Source: Azospirillum brasilense
GTDB taxonomy: Bacteria; Pseudomonadota; Alphaproteobacteria; Azospirillales; Azospirillaceae
DNA length: 64,000 bases
Direction: 5' to 3'
Assembly (NCBI RefSeq): GCF_001315015.1
Contig: NZ_CP012915.1
Coordinates: forward strand, 496,001 to 560,000
A program made the translations under genes and the position numbers. Position 1 is the stretch's first letter; each line of letters opens with the position of its first letter. The notes under the pieces were generated by a model that worked only from the letters and a program-made list of their open reading frames with translations, ran no database searches and was not told the origin of the DNA. Below, in pieces: positions 63,015-64,000 of the stretch.

Positions 63015-64000
63015 TCACGCCTCCTTCACGCGGCGACGCCCATGGCTCTGAGCGGGGCCGATGCGGGCGAGGTAGGTGGTGCGCGGGCGGGTGCCGATCT
63101 CCTCCAGCAGCGCGTAGGCACGGCCGTCCTTGCGGGCTTTCGCTACGGCGCTGCCCGGACGGTTCTTATCGCCGAACGCGATGACGCCGGTCGGGCAGGC
63201 GGCCTGACAGGCGGTGCGCACCTCGATCGCCGCCGGGTCGCGGCCGTCGCGCTTGGCGTCCTGGCGGGCGCGGGCGATGCGCTGGACGCAGTAGGTGCAC
63301 TTCTCCATGACGCCGCGCGCGCGCACAGTGACGTCCGGGTTGTATTGCAGACCCTGCTGGTCGGCGGCGATCTGGCCGTATTCGAAGAAGTTGAAGCGCC
63401 GCACCTTGTAGGGACAATAGCTGGAGCAGGTGCGCGTGCCGATGCAGCGATTGTAGACCTGTTCGTTGATGCCGTCCGGGCTGTGCACGGTGGCGTTCAC
63501 CGGACAGCCGACCTCGCATGGCGCCTTCTCGCAATGCATGCAGGGGACGGGCAGGAAGTGGATGCGCGGATCCTCGGGCGCGCCATCGTAGTAGGAATCG
63601 ACGCGCAGCCACAGCATCTCGCGCCCCATGGCGACCTGCTCGCGTCCGACCGGGGGCACGTTGTTCTCCGCCTGGCAGGCGATGACGCAGGCGTTGCAGC
63701 CGATGCACAGGTCGGTGTCGATGGCCATCGCCCAGGCGTTCTGTGGATAGGACCAGTCGGGATAGAGGCTGGGCGGCGTCTCCTCGATGGGCTTGAGCGT
63801 CGGAGAGTCGGGGGTGACCACGCGGATCGGCTCGGCCTCGGCGATCTCATGGTGCGGCTGGGTGGTGACCAGCGGGCGGCGTTCGCCGGTCTTCCGAAGC
63901 TCCAACCCGGTTGCCGTCCACGGCGCACCGGAGCCGCGCAACGCATAGGCATCCACCCCCACGCCATCGCCCACCCGCCCGGCGCGGCGCCGTCCGTTGC
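63015..64000 (-). CDS. actB: Alternative complex III subunit ActB, C-terminal iron-sulphur part (cut by window edge)
   Basis: About 327 residues to the right edge with the reading frame still open, so the N-terminal molybdopterin-oxidoreductase-like domain lies outside. Four ferredoxin-type cluster motifs are visible: CIGCNACVIACQ, CMHCEKAPCEVGCP, CIGTRTCSSYCPYKVRR and CTYCVQRIARAR with CQAACPTG. The fused layout (large domain plus Fe-S domain) is typical for ActB. It takes electrons from ActC and passes them to the haems of ActA/E. Confidence 0.92.
   Translation of the reverse strand, partial: NGRRRAGRVGDGVGVDAYALRGSGAPWTATGLELRKTGERRPLVTTQPHHEIAEAEPIRVVTPDSPTLKPIEETPPSLYPDWSYPQNAWAMAIDTDLCIGCNACVIACQAENNVPPVGREQVAMGREMLWLRVDSYYDGAPEDPRIHFLPVPCMHCEKAPCEVGCPVNATVHSPDGINEQVYNRCIGTRTCSSYCPYKVRRFNFFEYGQIAADQQGLQYNPDVTVRARGVMEKCTYCVQRIARARQDAKRDGRDPAAIEVRTACQAACPTGVIAFGDKNRPGSAVAKARKDGRAYALLEEIGTRPRTTYLARIGPAQSHGRRRVKEA

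Overview
The window reads as a chromosomal stretch of a high-GC alphaproteobacterium of the Azospirillum/Rhodospirillales type. The housekeeping genes (ppk, ppx, rnd, aspS, rnr, rpmG), the Caulobacter-style DivK and PleD regulators, and an EipB-type envelope protein all point there. The species call is inference from family content; no rRNA or tRNA gene was seen.

Positions 1-22.4 kb are mostly core. A polyphosphate neighbourhood (CYTH-CHAD protein, SixA-like phosphatase, ppk, ppx) is followed by a degenerate EAL-like protein, RNase D divergent from AspRS, a small conserved protein, EipB and a 2-hydroxyacid dehydrogenase. A signalling block comes next: GGDEF protein, phytochrome-like histidine kinase, DivK and PleD. 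Then come L33, an S41 protease and RNase R.

Positions 22.4-31.3 kb are accessory. An AT-rich stretch with a small membrane protein leads into remnants of IS5-like and IS66 elements and a radical-SAM gene broken at both ends. A divergent Mfd-like helicase follows, then two YsnF/DUF2382 stress proteins with a 42-residue membrane peptide, and a frameshifted ISKra4-like remnant.

Positions 31.3-37.9 kb hold the most unusual locus. A SRPBCC protein, a PEP-hydrolase-family TIM barrel and a Tm-1-like (UPF0261) ATP-binding protein form one operon. Divergent from it is a regulator in which a paralogue of that TIM barrel is fused to a degenerate sigma-54-type AAA+ domain and a Fis-type HTH. A third, shortened TIM-barrel paralogue and an orphan periplasmic binding protein complete the cluster. 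The Tm-1-like and TIM-barrel genes correspond to the two halves of the plant antiviral protein Tm-1.

Positions 38-52.4 kb are a one-directional catabolic island bounded by transposase remnants. It encodes an N-methylproline-demethylase-like flavoprotein, a GlpD-like oxidase, two related LysR regulators, a short-chain dehydrogenase, a complete peptide/opine-type ABC importer and a MmgE/PrpD protein.

Positions 52.5-64 kb start with an ECF sigma factor with a long tail and a Crp/Fnr regulator. The rest is a tightly overlapping respiratory operon, read on the minus strand: alternative complex III (actB to actF), an unknown membrane protein, a SCO copper chaperone and an A2-type caa3 oxidase (coxB with fused cytochrome c, coxA, coxC, subunit IV). 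A broken fragment of a Rieske protein gene lies downstream. The operon runs off the right edge inside actB.
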